Shown: one piece after another, positions 17,305 through 27,341 of the stretch | How the letters are laid out: every line of letters starts with the position of its first letter | How positions within the stretch are numbered: the first letter of the stretch is position 1 | Source: UBA2040 sp002384725 | GTDB lineage: Bacteria > Bacteroidota > Bacteroidia > Flavobacteriales_D > Crocinitomicaceae | Reading direction: 5' to 3' | Length of the DNA: 53,219 nucleotides | Assembly: GCA_963926475.1 (NCBI GenBank) | Contig: CAWUXE010000021.1 | Span: 1-53,219 of the forward strand | Translations under genes and position numbers: made by a program | Notes under the pieces: model-generated | Told to the model about the DNA's origin: nothing | Database searches by the model: none | Seen by the model: the letters and a program-made list of their open reading frames with translations, nothing else

Positions 17305-20300
17305 TTATCTTCGACCTCCGCCTCTCGGGTTCTTAGGAGTTACGGTTCCACTTTTCCCAGAGTTCACAATTATCATCGCAGCAGATGCCGAACCAACTGG
17401 ATTCGTCACCGTGATTTTGATAACGTTGCTTCCACTGTTCAATTTCAAAACTGCTGTTCCAGAATTTGCTGTATTATTAAACGACACATCAGTTGGAACA
17501 CCGTTCACGCGAACAATGATTTCTCCTTTGTCAATAATCTGCGTTGTAGTGAACTGTATAGTACAGGCGCTTACTGAAACCGTTGTCGTTGTTCCGCTCG
17601 GGTTCGTAATATTAACTGTAGGTAAGTTTTTCGTCGGTGATTTATCTCGCTTCACATTGTGTGTATACGTTTCTGAGCCACATGAATTCGTCAGTGTAAT
17701 CACAAACGAAGAACTACCCACCAAAATCGATTTCTCAATTTCGATCGTTCCTTTCACTAAATCGAAATCGAATGGAATCGCTTTGTTGTTCATCATTGCG
17801 CTTACTTGCGAACTACTTGTAATCTTAGTAACATCCAAAAGTAAAGTAACGCTAGGCGCTAGTGTAGTTTGATTGTTTCCAACGTTTGCAAAGTTCAATC
17901 CCAAAGTTGGCCCATCACATGCCGTTCGCACAATCTCATACGTAAACTTATCTGAACCACAGTTATTCGTTGCAGTAATTGAGATAGAATTTAACCCTAC
18001 ACTTAAGTTTACATTTGATGTGAGAATTCCAGTTGTTGGATTGTATTCAAACTCTACTCGTTTTGCACCTGCGTCCAAATCAATTTGACTTTTCGAAGTA
18101 ATTCCTGTGATCTTCACTGAAATTTGAAACAAAGCTTGATCTGTCGAATATGCGCTTGAACTTGGTGTTAAAGCTGTTACAACTGGCTTATCACACGGCG
18201 GTGCTTTGTACAAAATCGATGTCGATTTACTATCGTTTCCTCCAATATTCGTCGCTGTTATTTCGAACGTATTGTTGCCTTCACTTAAAGTCGTCGGGTA
18301 AGACAATTGGTTTGTCGAACTGTTGAACGCATATGCTGAAGGGCTCACCATAGAACCATTCTTTTTGAACGATATCTGAGCTTTCGTAGAAATTTCTAGT
18401 ATCGTTGCATTAACTGTAAACTCATCGCTTAAAACAGTCGTGCCAGCACTTGATGGATTCGTAAACGTTACCGTAGGTGGTTTGTTCACGACTAGTTTCG
18501 TGTACACGATAGTTGTTGTTTTCGTATCGATACCACCAGCATTCGTACCTGTAACGGTAATTGCATTCGCTCCTTCGTTCAAGTTCACACTGAACGTCAG
18601 CATGTTGCTACCAAAGGTAAACACGCTAATGTTGCTTCCGTTGTGTTTAATATTCACGCCACTCGGCGAACTCACGTTTGCAATTGTTGCACGTACGTTA
18701 TAGTTCGAAGCATTAACCGTTAATGGATTGCTGCTCGGATCGATGTACGTCACAATTGGTGGGTTTACCGTCGAAACGGGTATATACACAATTGTTACTT
18801 GTTGGCTATCCGTTCCATCTGTGTTTGCTCCAGTCAATTTAACCGTATTGGCCCCAGAATTCAAAGACAAATTGGCCACAACTGCTCCTGTCGTTGCATT
18901 GAATGTAAATCCGCTAAAAGTAGATCCATTCAACAACATAGACACTTGGCTTTGCGATGAAACATTTTGCACATTTCCTACGAATGGATATTGTGCCACG
19001 CTTGTGGTCGCAGAACCTCCACTAGGATTCGAAATTGAAACTGCTGGTGGTTCAGGCACAATTGGTGCATAGTTGATTATCGTCGTTGCCGAAGAAGAAC
19101 CTGCACTGTTTGTTCCTGTTAATTCGAATACGTTTTGACCTTGTGTTAAAGGCAAAGTAATTATAAAATCATCCGACGTGGGATTGTAAATAAATCCAGT
19201 TTGATTCAAATTATTTTTCTTGAAAGTCACATTCGATGGACCATCCACATTCAATACTTTTCCCCTTATCGTGTAAGAAGCAATATTGACTGTTTTTGGA
19301 ATCGTTCCTGGATCAGTAAAGTAAACTACCGGAGGTTGAACAGTCACCACTTTTGTGTAAACAATCGTAACCTGTTTGCTATCCGTACCATCTGTATTGG
19401 TTCCAGTTAAACTTAACACATTTGACCCTTCTACCAGGTTCAAATTTGCAGTCACTGTTCCCGTTGAAGGGTTGAAACTAAAACCACTCATCGTGGATCC
19501 ATTTACAACCATCGACGATTGGCTTTGTGAAGAAATATTCTGAATATTTCCAACAAAAGGATATTGTGCAGTATTCACTGTAACATTAGATCCATTTGGA
19601 TTTGAGATTGTGACAACCGGCGGTTTCAGTTCAGCTCGATTGAAAATGATAACGGTTGTAGACGAAGCTGTGCCATCTGTATTCGTTCCCGTAAGAACAA
19701 AAGTATTTTGTCCGACAGTCAAATCCGCGTTAAAAGTAAAGTCATCCGAACTTGGGTTGAAGCTAAAGTTCATTTTGTTAGAACCGTTTTGTGTGAAGTT
19801 TACTCCACTAGTCGTTTCTACATTTTGAACTTTCCCTTTCACCGTGTAATTGTTCGTCCCAACCGTAGTTGAATTACTTGAAGGATCTGTAAAGTAAACA
19901 ACTGGTGGTGTTTTCACAGGATCAACTTTGTAAATCAGCGTTGTTGATTCCACGTCTGCTCCAGCAGAGTTAGTACCTGTGATTTGAACTGTATTCGTTC
20001 CAGGATTCAAAGTCAAGGTCAACAAGACGTTTCCGTTGTTTGTATTGAAGTTGAAATCCGTTCGACTTGTTCCATTCACATTAACTTGCACGTCATTTTT
20101 CACCGTTACATTCGTCACATTAGCCGTCAAATTGTAATTTGGAGAAGAGGACGTTGTTGGGTTAACCGAAGGCTGAATGAAAGTAACAACTGGCGGCGGA
20201 ATTAACTGCGGCTTGTAGATGATAATCGTCGTTTTCGTATCTGTTCCGTATTGGTTATTTCCGGTTAAAACAAAATTGTTTTGTCCTTCTACCAATGTAA

Positions 20301-21330
20301 CATTCGCTGAAAAAAGATCGGAACGAGGATTGAACGTGAAGTTTGAAATCGTTGCTCCATTTTGAACAAAAATCACATTCTCTTTATTCAATACATTCTT
20401 TATTTTTGCCTGAATAATGTAATTCGGATTGCTAACCGTTAGACCAGAAGTCCTTGGCTGGGTATACTGAATAATCGGAGGCAAAGCCTCATCTTTAGCG
20501 TCATTCACAACATCCGTTCTATCTCTTCCACCGAAAAGACGGAATCGAATAAAAGCATTCGTGTAATGGTAAATATCATTTCCATCTTTTATGCTAGATG
20601 TCAAACCATCAAAATTATCGATGTTCGTAAACGTCGTTTTGTGCTCAGCACCAATTGTTACAGCTTTGCTCACTTGGTATCCAAGTCCAATACCTAAACT
20701 ACTTGATGTGAAGAAATTGAAGCCATCTTGCTTGCTTCCATCTAAGGCGGTTTCATAAACGCCATCTTGTAAATTTTTAATAGAACTTTTACTCAAGTCA
20801 TTCGAATCCCAGTTGTATAGGCTCAAATCACCTGTCGTCTCATTACGATTTAAGTAATCTCCATAAGTTTGATTCAAGTTCAATCCAATACCTCCAAAGA
20901 TATACGGATCCCATCGAGTATTCTCACGCAATCTATTGAGATGCGCAACTAATTCAAGATTCAAAAGGTAATTTTCCGCTTGAAAGTTATGGACAGCATA
21001 TCCCAAAGAATCTTTGTAATTCGTTGCGCCAGAACTCAAGGCATTGTTTGGATCAATAAAGGTAGAAGCTTCTTTGTCCTGACCATACCAAAATCCACGT
21101 AGGAATCGACCACGCACATCAAAGCTCACAAATGAAGCCGTGTTATAATTGAACGATTTACCAATCGTTAATCCCCAACCTGTTTTAAATTTGTTAGAAA
21201 CATCAGTCGTTTGCCACGTCAATCCTGTATTCACGCCAAAAAACCATTTTGCATTGTAATTGGTCGCTACTTGACCTAGTCCCATTTGCAGGAATCCCAA
21301 ACAAATGATAAGAGTATATAATTTTTTCAT
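17305..21330 (-). CDS. Giant outer-membrane protein with N-terminal barrel and 11 Ig-like repeats
   Basis: The start is placed at 21330 so that the protein begins with its signal peptide (MKKLYTLIICLGFLQMGLGQ); the frame is open 12 codons further upstream. About 1341 residues. Residues 21-290 look like a small outer-membrane barrel with alternating aromatic strands (WFFGVNTGLTWQTTD, GIGLGYQVSKAVTIGAEH). Then follow 11 repeats of about 85-95 residues, most opening with PP-V-x-x-x-x-P and closing with LTGTNxxGTD...IVY, an Ig-like or adhesin-type pattern. Repeats 3/5 and 4/6 are most alike, so a two-repeat unit was duplicated. The C-terminus is basic and Gly-rich (NPRGGGRR) with no T9SS sorting domain. 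Probable surface or periplasmic scaffold. Confidence 0.8.
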   Translation of the reverse strand: MKKLYTLIICLGFLQMGLGQVATNYNAKWFFGVNTGLTWQTTDVSNKFKTGWGLTIGKSFNYNTASFVSFDVRGRFLRGFWYGQDKEASTFIDPNNALSSGATNYKDSLGYAVHNFQAENYLLNLELVAHLNRLRENTRWDPYIFGGIGLNLNQTYGDYLNRNETTGDLSLYNWDSNDLSKSSIKNLQDGVYETALDGSKQDGFNFFTSSSLGIGLGYQVSKAVTIGAEHKTTFTNIDNFDGLTSSIKDGNDIYHYTNAFIRFRLFGGRDRTDVVNDAKDEALPPIIQYTQPRTSGLTVSNPNYIIQAKIKNVLNKENVIFVQNGATISNFTFNPRSDLFSANVTLVEGQNNFVLTGNNQYGTDTKTTIIIYKPQLIPPPVVTFIQPSVNPTTSSSPNYNLTANVTNVTVKNDVQVNVNGTSRTDFNFNTNNGNVLLTLTLNPGTNTVQITGTNSAGADVESTTLIYKVDPVKTPPVVYFTDPSSNSTTVGTNNYTVKGKVQNVETTSGVNFTQNGSNKMNFSFNPSSDDFTFNADLTVGQNTFVLTGTNTDGTASSTTVIIFNRAELKPPVVTISNPNGSNVTVNTAQYPFVGNIQNISSQSQSSMVVNGSTMSGFSFNPSTGTVTANLNLVEGSNVLSLTGTNTDGTDSKQVTIVYTKVVTVQPPVVYFTDPGTIPKTVNIASYTIRGKVLNVDGPSNVTFKKNNLNQTGFIYNPTSDDFIITLPLTQGQNVFELTGTNSAGSSSATTIINYAPIVPEPPAVSISNPSGGSATTSVAQYPFVGNVQNVSSQSQVSMLLNGSTFSGFTFNATTGAVVANLSLNSGANTVKLTGANTDGTDSQQVTIVYIPVSTVNPPIVTYIDPSSNPLTVNASNYNVRATIANVSSPSGVNIKHNGSNISVFTFGSNMLTFSVNLNEGANAITVTGTNAGGIDTKTTTIVYTKLVVNKPPTVTFTNPSSAGTTVLSDEFTVNATILEISTKAQISFKKNGSMVSPSAYAFNSSTNQLSYPTTLSEGNNTFEITATNIGGNDSKSTSILYKAPPCDKPVVTALTPSSSAYSTDQALFQISVKITGITSKSQIDLDAGAKRVEFEYNPTTGILTSNVNLSVGLNSISITATNNCGSDKFTYEIVRTACDGPTLGLNFANVGNNQTTLAPSVTLLLDVTKITSSSQVSAMMNNKAIPFDFDLVKGTIEIEKSILVGSSSFVITLTNSCGSETYTHNVKRDKSPTKNLPTVNITNPSGTTTTVSVSACTIQFTTTQIIDKGEIIVRVNGVPTDVSFNNTANSGTAVLKLNSGSNVIKITVTNPVGSASAAMIIVNSGKSGTVTPKNPRGGGRR

Positions 21331-21531
21331 GGTATTGAGTTTTGTGATTTCATAATGAAATTCCACAATTGTGCCAAAATGTTAAATTTTTTAGTTCCTT
21401 GTTTAATAATTGCATTTCTTTTGGCGAATTCAAGACAAAATTAAGGATTTCTTCTTTTTTAAGTACTTGAGCTACAAATAATTATGCAGGTTACGTTTTT
21501 AATTGTTAGCTTTTTGTTAAACTCTTGATTA

Positions 21532-24342
21532 TCAATGCGCATCGAGCCAGTTGTCACCGACTTCCATCTCCACTTCCATCGGAACGACTAATTTAATTGC
21601 GTTTTCCATGGCTTGTTTTACAAGTTTTTTCATGTCCTCGATTTCGTCTTTGTGCACCTCGAAAACGAGTTCATCATGCACTTGCAAAATCATTCTCGAC
21701 TGGAGATTTTTCTTTTGCATTTCATTATAAACGGCAACCATTGCTAATTTAATTACATCGGCTGCGGAACCCTGAATCGGCGCGTTAATGGCATTCCGTT
21801 CAGCGAATCCACGAACGATTGCATTGGCCGATGTGATATCAGGCAAATACCGACGTCTTTTCATAATAGTTTCCACATATCCATATTCGCGTGCATCATT
21901 TACAGCTTTATCCATGTACGTTTTGATACTTCTGAATTGTTCAAAATACCCATCGATAAACCCTTTAGCTTCTGTTCTTGAAATACCTAAATTCTGCGCC
22001 AAGCCAAATGCACTTTGACCGTAAATAATTCCAAAGTTGACCGCTTTCGCTGAGCTTCTTTCTTCACGGCTTACTTCTGCCAATGGAACATGAAACACTC
22101 TTGATGCTGTTGCGGCGTGAATATCTTGTCCTTTGTGAAAGGCATCTATCATATTCACATCCTCGCTCAAAGCTGCGATAATTCGAAGTTCGATTTGTGA
22201 GTAATCCGCTGCCAACAGCTGAAAATATTTGTTTCTTGGAATGAACATCTTGCGAATTTCCTTTCCTCTTTCGCTACGTATAGGAATGTTTTGAAGATTC
22301 GGACTATTGGAACTCAAACGACCCGTTGCGGTAACCGTTTGCATGTAGCTCGTATGTATTCTACCATCAACCTCATCGCAAAGCGCAGGAAGTGGATCGA
22401 CATATGTACTTTTCAATTTGCGCATTTGTCGGTAATCCAAAATCTTTGGTATAATTTCGTGGTCATTTTTATGCTTCTGAAGTATGTCTTCGGAAGTCGC
22501 AAATTGACCTGTTTTTGTTTTCTTCGGTTTCTTTGATATTTGCAAATGAGCGAACAAAACATCGCCCAATTGTTTCGGCGAATCGACGTTAAAATCCATT
22601 CCAGCCAAGTCTTTGATTTCTTTTTCCAAAGTGATGAGCAATCCATCCAATTCTTCAGAATATTTGTGCAAACCTTCGACATCAATTGCAATACCTTCAA
22701 ATTCCATCGCTCTGAGTATCTCCGCCAATGGCATTTCCATTTTGTAGAAAAGGTCTTTCAGATGATCTTTTTGAATTTCGGGTTCGAAAATCTGTTTCAA
22801 TTGGAAAGTGATATCCGCATCTTCGCAAGCGTAATCGACAATTTCTTCGGGCTTCAAATCGCCCATATTGCCTTGGTTCTTCCCTTTTTTGCCAATCAAT
22901 GTTTCGATGGAAACAGGCTGATACCGCAAATAATATTCCGCCAAGAAATCCATGGATTGTTTCGATTCGGGTTGAATCAAATAGTGCGCAATCATTGTAT
23001 CGAAATGTGGCGCGAGCACTTTCATTCCGTATCGATGAAGCACTTGTAAATCGTATTTTATATTGTGGGCAATTTTCTCAATTTTATCGTTTTGAAAAAA
23101 CGGTGCGAAGAATTCAACGATCATTTTCGCTTGTTCAAATTCCTTTGGAACGGCCACGTAATAACCTTCTCTCGCTTTGAAAGAAAACGCTATTCCGACC
23201 AAATCGGCACGCATAGCGTTAAGTCCAGTTGTTTCAGTATCGAAGCAAACTTCCTTTTGTTTCAGCAACAAGTCCAACAATTTCGATCGTTCCTCTGGCG
23301 TATTCACCAAATGATACGAAGCTTTTTCCGTAGCGATGGTTTTCAATTCGCTGGTTTCCAAAGGCGCTTGTTCTACTACCAAACTTTGCTGACCGAACAA
23401 ATCCAATTGTCCAGCAGCAGTATTTCCTGCGCTTGCGGCCGAAACTACAATTTCTTCACCTATGACTCTTTTGGCCAAATTGCGAAATTCAAGTTCCGTA
23501 AATATTTTTAAAACCGCTTCCTTGTCCGGTTCGTCGAGTGTTAAATCTATCGGGTCAAAGGAAACGGGAACGTCGACAATAATGGTCGCCAACATTTTGG
23601 AGAGCAAACCTTGTTCTTGAAAATTCTCGACATTTTCCTTCATTTTCCCTTTCAGATCGGCCGTATTTTTGAACAGTTCTTCCATAGAACCGTATTGCTT
23701 GATAAATTTCTTCGCTGTTTTTTCACCAACACCGGGAATTCCTGGAATATTATCCACGGCATCTCCCCACATTCCGAGGATATCGATTACCTGCTCGGGA
23801 CGTTCCACCTCAAACTTTTCTTGTACTTCGGGAATTCCTAAAATCTTCGCTGGATCGCCACCACGACCTGGTTTGTAGATGAAAATATTCTCTGAAACCA
23901 ACTGAGCAAAATCCTTGTCGGGTGTCATCATGTAGGTTTGAAAACCTTCCTTCTCTCCCATTTTCGCCAAAGTTCCAATGATATCATCTGCTTCATACCC
24001 AGCAAGCATCAGCATAGGAATTTTAAATGCCTTGATGATTTCCTTTATCGGTTCAAGCATGGAGCGAATATCCTCTGGCATTTCTTCGCGGTTGGCTTTG
24101 TAATCGGCGAAGTCTTCCATGCGGTTCGTTGCACCACCCGGAGCATCAAAAACAACAGCCATGTGCGTCGGCTTTTCCTTTTGTATGATATCGATCATTG
24201 CATTTGTGAAACCAAAAGCGGCAGAGGTGTTTTGACCTTTGGAATTCATGCGAGGATTCTTCGCGAAGGCGAAATAAGCGCGGTAAATTAAGGCAAAAGC
24301 ATCGAGGAGGAATATTTTTTTATCTACTACGGGAGTTAGCAT
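21532..24342 (-). CDS. polA: DNA polymerase I
   Basis: This encodes 936 residues with all three domains. The 5'-3' exonuclease is N-terminal (LLDAFALIYRAYFAF, VFDAPGGATNR, GYEADDIIGTLA, GIPGVGEKTAKKFI). The 3'-5' proofreading domain keeps its acidic motif (FDTETTGLNAMRADLVG). The polymerase domain contains LLAADYSQIELRIIA, KAVNFGIIYGQSAFGLA and LQVHDELVFEV. Pol I fills gaps in excision repair and replaces RNA primers. Length is normal. The gene appears to stand alone, with about 160 bases of AT-rich DNA upstream. Confidence 0.96.
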   Translation of the reverse strand: MLTPVVDKKIFLLDAFALIYRAYFAFAKNPRMNSKGQNTSAAFGFTNAMIDIIQKEKPTHMAVVFDAPGGATNRMEDFADYKANREEMPEDIRSMLEPIKEIIKAFKIPMLMLAGYEADDIIGTLAKMGEKEGFQTYMMTPDKDFAQLVSENIFIYKPGRGGDPAKILGIPEVQEKFEVERPEQVIDILGMWGDAVDNIPGIPGVGEKTAKKFIKQYGSMEELFKNTADLKGKMKENVENFQEQGLLSKMLATIIVDVPVSFDPIDLTLDEPDKEAVLKIFTELEFRNLAKRVIGEEIVVSAASAGNTAAGQLDLFGQQSLVVEQAPLETSELKTIATEKASYHLVNTPEERSKLLDLLLKQKEVCFDTETTGLNAMRADLVGIAFSFKAREGYYVAVPKEFEQAKMIVEFFAPFFQNDKIEKIAHNIKYDLQVLHRYGMKVLAPHFDTMIAHYLIQPESKQSMDFLAEYYLRYQPVSIETLIGKKGKNQGNMGDLKPEEIVDYACEDADITFQLKQIFEPEIQKDHLKDLFYKMEMPLAEILRAMEFEGIAIDVEGLHKYSEELDGLLITLEKEIKDLAGMDFNVDSPKQLGDVLFAHLQISKKPKKTKTGQFATSEDILQKHKNDHEIIPKILDYRQMRKLKSTYVDPLPALCDEVDGRIHTSYMQTVTATGRLSSNSPNLQNIPIRSERGKEIRKMFIPRNKYFQLLAADYSQIELRIIAALSEDVNMIDAFHKGQDIHAATASRVFHVPLAEVSREERSSAKAVNFGIIYGQSAFGLAQNLGISRTEAKGFIDGYFEQFRSIKTYMDKAVNDAREYGYVETIMKRRRYLPDITSANAIVRGFAERNAINAPIQGSAADVIKLAMVAVYNEMQKKNLQSRMILQVHDELVFEVHKDEIEDMKKLVKQAMENAIKLVVPMEVEMEVGDNWLDAH

Positions 24343-24502
24343 TTTTTAAAATTGACTATTAATAATGAACCATTGAAAATTGGGTTGTTTTCAAGCCACA
24401 ATTCGTCAATTCACCTCAATTTTGAAATGGATTTTAAAATTACTGTTTTTTTATGGTTTTGGAGGGCGAAGTTTGCCGAGAAATACAACATTTGCACCGA
24501 TT

Positions 24503-24904
24503 TTAGAGTACGATAATCAGTTGCTTCATTAATTCTTTTGTAAGAAGTTGATTGTTCTTGATTAAAACCAAACCTGTGCCAAAACAATAGTGGTCGCAGC
24601 GCTCAAGAACTTCCTTTTCAATTGGAATCACATATAGAATAATACTTTTATGAATAATTGTGTCTTCTAACAGCCATGTTCCTCTTTCTCCTGTTTGCTG
24701 CATGGATATCATTTTAGGTTTGATTCCACTTTCCGTTTGAACCACCGAACAATAGCCAAGACTTTCAAAAGCGAAACGCCAACCCATTATTGGATCTGTG
24801 ATCATAACATCAACGTCGTGTTCTTTAGCAATGCCGTCAATGTAATCAACTTGGACAATAAACTCGTTTATTTCCTTTACTGGGAAAAGGCTTTTAGCGG
24901 TCAC
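24503..24904 (-). CDS. Hypothetical protein, 133 residues
   Basis: This is a GTG-start frame with no close ATG and no signal peptide. The soluble product has the segments EHDVDVMITDPIMGWRFAFESLG and RGTWLLEDTIIHKSIILYVIPIE, the first suggesting an alpha/beta fold. No family is recognised. The frame continues a few codons upstream of the GTG before a stop, and a fragment of an acetyltransferase gene lies immediately upstream on the same strand. It could therefore be a truncated piece of a formerly longer gene. Confidence that it is expressed is moderate. Confidence 0.45.
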   Translation of the reverse strand: MTAKSLFPVKEINEFIVQVDYIDGIAKEHDVDVMITDPIMGWRFAFESLGYCSVVQTESGIKPKMISMQQTGERGTWLLEDTIIHKSIILYVIPIEKEVLERCDHYCFGTGLVLIKNNQLLTKELMKQLIIVL

Positions 24905-24915
24905 AATTCCCGCCT

Positions 24916-24996
24916 TTAGGTAAGATCAGCATCAAGTTTTTGAACTAATATAAAAAAGTTAGGATCGGCAGAGTTTGTTCTTTTTAGCCATAACAT
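24916..24996 (-). pseudogene. N-terminal fragment of a GNAT-like acetyltransferase gene
   Basis: A 26-codon frame (RTNSADPNFFILVQKLDADLT and a stop) closely resembles the usual start of small GNAT acetyltransferases (RTNS-DPDF--LV--LDADL--RDG). The expected continuation is missing: after a TAA the downstream DNA encodes unrelated sequence. I read this as the stub of a deleted gene. The match is from memory of the family pattern. Confidence 0.45.
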
Positions 24997-25017
24997 TTGG
25001 TTTCAAGAATTAATATA

Positions 25018-26478
25018 CTAACCCCACTCTGTACGATCTTTACCATCTTTCACCACAATTCCTGCTTTTGCTAAACCATCACGAATCTGATCAGATGTCG
25101 TCCAATCTTTATTCGTTCGGGCATTTTGACGCAGTTCCAGAACCAAATCCATCACAGGAGTCAATCTATTATCGCTACCTCCTTCTTCTTTCTTCAATCC
25201 TAGGACATCGAAAATAAATCGATTCATCTCTGTTTTGAGAAGCTCCAAATCTTTAGCAGATATTGTTGCTTTACCATCCTTACAAGAATTGATAAATTTT
25301 ACTGCTTCAAACATATTGGCAGTCAAAATCGGTGTATTGAAATCGTCGCTCATGGCGGTGTAGAATGATTCGGTTAATGCTTTCACATCGATTGAAGATT
25401 CTTTTTCTGCAGGTAAACTTTCCAAACTTTTTACTGCATCCATCAAGCGAATAAATCCTTTTTCAGAAGCCAATAAAGATTCGTTACTGATGTCCATTGT
25501 ACTTCGGTAATGAGCTTGCATCATGGAGAAACGAATGACATTTGGCGAGAAAGGTTTATCGAACAGTTCGGATGTTCCGTCCACGATTTCCATGGGCAAG
25601 AAATAATTTCCGAACGATTTACTCATTTTTTGACCATTGACTTCAAGCATATTGGCGTGCATCCACACATTGGCTGGAGAACAACCAAGGGCGCCACAAC
25701 TTTGGGCAATTTCATCTTCGTGGTGCGGAAATTTCAGATCCATTCCTCCTCCGTGAATATCGAATGTTAGCCCGAGATATTTGGTACTCATTGCGGTGCA
25801 TTCAATGTGCCAACCTGGATTTCCATCACCCCAAGGTGAACGCCAAATTTGCATATCGTCGGGATTGGATTTTTTCCAGAGTGCGAAATCAGCGAAGAAA
25901 CGTTTCTCTTCTTGTGCATTCAAATCGCGTGTTTCTTCAGCAAGTTCATCGATTTTTCTTCCGCTAAGAATACCATACTGGAACTTTTCACTGTAGCTTT
26001 TCACATCGAAATAAACAGAACCATTGACGATATAGGCCAATCCATTCGCTATAATTTTTTCAATAATTTCAATTTGTTCTTGGATATGTCCGGTCGCCGT
26101 CGGTTCGATGCTAGGCGGCAACATGTTGTACAGATTCTGCAAGGCTTGAAACTTCACATTGTATTTGTAAACGATTTCCAAAGACTGCTTTTGTTCTGCT
26201 TTTGCCGCTTTCCCAATACTGTCCACTTCGTCGCCAGCGCTGTTGGTGATGTGACCTGCATCTGTAATATTTCGTACATATTTCACATCAAAACCAAGGA
26301 CCAATAAGTAACGATAAATCAAATCGAAATTGATGAAAGTCCGCATGTTTCCCATGTGCGGTTCACTGTACAACGTGGGTCCACAAACGTACATTCCGAT
26401 TCGGTTGGGTTGAATAGGTTTAAAAAATTCTTTTTGTCCAGAAAGACTGTTGTAGATTTTTAGATTTTCTTCATTCAT
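25018..26478 (-). CDS. cysS: Cysteinyl-tRNA synthetase
   Basis: This encodes 486 residues, a class I synthetase. The N-terminus has MYVCGPTLYSEPHMGNMRTFI, with the zinc-ligand Cys and the HIGH-type motif HMGN. The mid-region shows GWHIECTAMS and GGGMDLKFPHHEDEIAQS with further zinc ligands. KMSKSFGNY is the second ATP-binding signature. It charges tRNA-Cys. Length and motif spacing are normal. It stands alone, with about 100 bases upstream shared with a divergent pseudogene. Confidence 0.96.
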   Translation of the reverse strand: MNEENLKIYNSLSGQKEFFKPIQPNRIGMYVCGPTLYSEPHMGNMRTFINFDLIYRYLLVLGFDVKYVRNITDAGHITNSAGDEVDSIGKAAKAEQKQSLEIVYKYNVKFQALQNLYNMLPPSIEPTATGHIQEQIEIIEKIIANGLAYIVNGSVYFDVKSYSEKFQYGILSGRKIDELAEETRDLNAQEEKRFFADFALWKKSNPDDMQIWRSPWGDGNPGWHIECTAMSTKYLGLTFDIHGGGMDLKFPHHEDEIAQSCGALGCSPANVWMHANMLEVNGQKMSKSFGNYFLPMEIVDGTSELFDKPFSPNVIRFSMMQAHYRSTMDISNESLLASEKGFIRLMDAVKSLESLPAEKESSIDVKALTESFYTAMSDDFNTPILTANMFEAVKFINSCKDGKATISAKDLELLKTEMNRFIFDVLGLKKEEGGSDNRLTPVMDLVLELRQNARTNKDWTTSDQIRDGLAKAGIVVKDGKDRTEWG

Positions 26479-26578
26479 TATTTTCCGCTTGTGACTGGCG
26501 TAAAGATAAGGAAATAAGCAAATTTTGAAGAGGACTGAAATTAGTTTAATTTAGGAACAGTATAATTCACACTTTCAC

Positions 26579-27338
26579 ATGAAAAAGATAATTCAAATTC
26601 TTCTTTTGTTCACACTATTTGTTTCGTTTACGAATTGTACACTCACCAAACGAAATTATCGTGCTGGATAACATATTTCATGGAAAAGCGCACCAAAATC
26701 ATGACAAGTTCCTCCTGAAAAAAGCGAAACAGATGCAGATAAAACCGACGAAAAAAACCTCGAAACCTCATCAGAAAAAAGACTGGACGAGGTTGATAGT
26801 GAAAATGCCGATTTGGGACGTATAGAAAATTCAATTGACCGTAAAATTGAAAGAAAGCAGGAAAAAGCAAACAAAATAGATCTTAAAAAGTCCAAAAAGG
26901 AACCGAACCTAGAAGTTTTCTAAAAGAAATTTCCTATTGACCTAAGGGAAGAAAAAACCGATGATGAACCAACTTTACCAGACGAAGAGATGGATGGATT
27001 GGATATTCTATTGTTTATACTAGGCTTCATTACCTGTCTATTTCTCATTTTACCGCTTTTCTTACTGGGTTTTTTGTTTTATGCTTTGGCTTCTGATGGA
27101 TTTTATATTGGCTCTTATTCAACGGCAGAATGGTTTGGAATATTAACAGCAGCCATATTTTATTGGCTAAGTTCTTGGGGAATCTTGATTGTGTTTTTTT
27201 TCAAAAAAAGATGCAACAATTGAAGATAAAAGATACCGAAAGGCTGTGAAAGCATTTATTGCTCTCGGCCTTGCAATGATAGGTACGGCAATTTTGGTTT
27301 TGATTGTGATTGTGATTGTGATTGTGATTGTGATTTAA
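26579..27338 (+). pseudogene. Decayed lipoprotein/membrane protein gene (three stops, one frameshift)
   Basis: An ATG at 26579 starts a lipoprotein signal (MKKIIQILLLFTLFVSFTNC). The frame meets TAA, TGA and TAA, yet stays in register through a charged Lys/Glu/Asp-rich region into a hydrophobic C-terminal region beginning near 26990 (two to three helices: LDILLFILGFITCLFLILPL, YWLSSWGILIVFF). A one-base change in the 7-A run at 27203-27209 then breaks the frame; the shifted frame continues (KDATIEDKRYRKAVKAFIAL...) to a hexamer repeat and a stop at 27338. The first stop replaces what looks like a Tyr in RAG-Y-HISW. No function can be assigned. Confidence 0.7.
27301..27336 (+). repeat. Hexamer tandem repeat TGATTG, six copies
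   Basis: Six 6-bp units, the last with one change, encode alternating Val-Ile in the shifted frame of the decayed gene. Slippage here would change the helix length without shifting the frame. Confidence 0.85.
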
Positions 27339-27341
27339 ACA

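Noticed and set aside
17411..19072. Several plus-strand frames of 71-153 codons with hydrophobic residues
   Set aside because: They are antisense to the Ig-repeat gene, and their similarity to each other reflects the repeats on the minus strand.
17305..21330. Repeat region as a CRISPR array or satellite DNA
   Set aside because: The repeats are about 270 bp, diverged, in one open frame, and encode Ig-like domains.
22540..23511. Long plus-strand frames of 148-169 codons
   Set aside because: They are antisense to polA, whose motifs are all intact; they arise from codon bias on the other strand.
16287..27338. Stop-codon reassignment or programmed readthrough to explain in-frame stops in two genes
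   Set aside because: TAG, TGA and TAA all occur inside these frames, both genes also have homopolymer frameshifts, and all long housekeeping genes in the window are uninterrupted. Ordinary gene decay explains it better.
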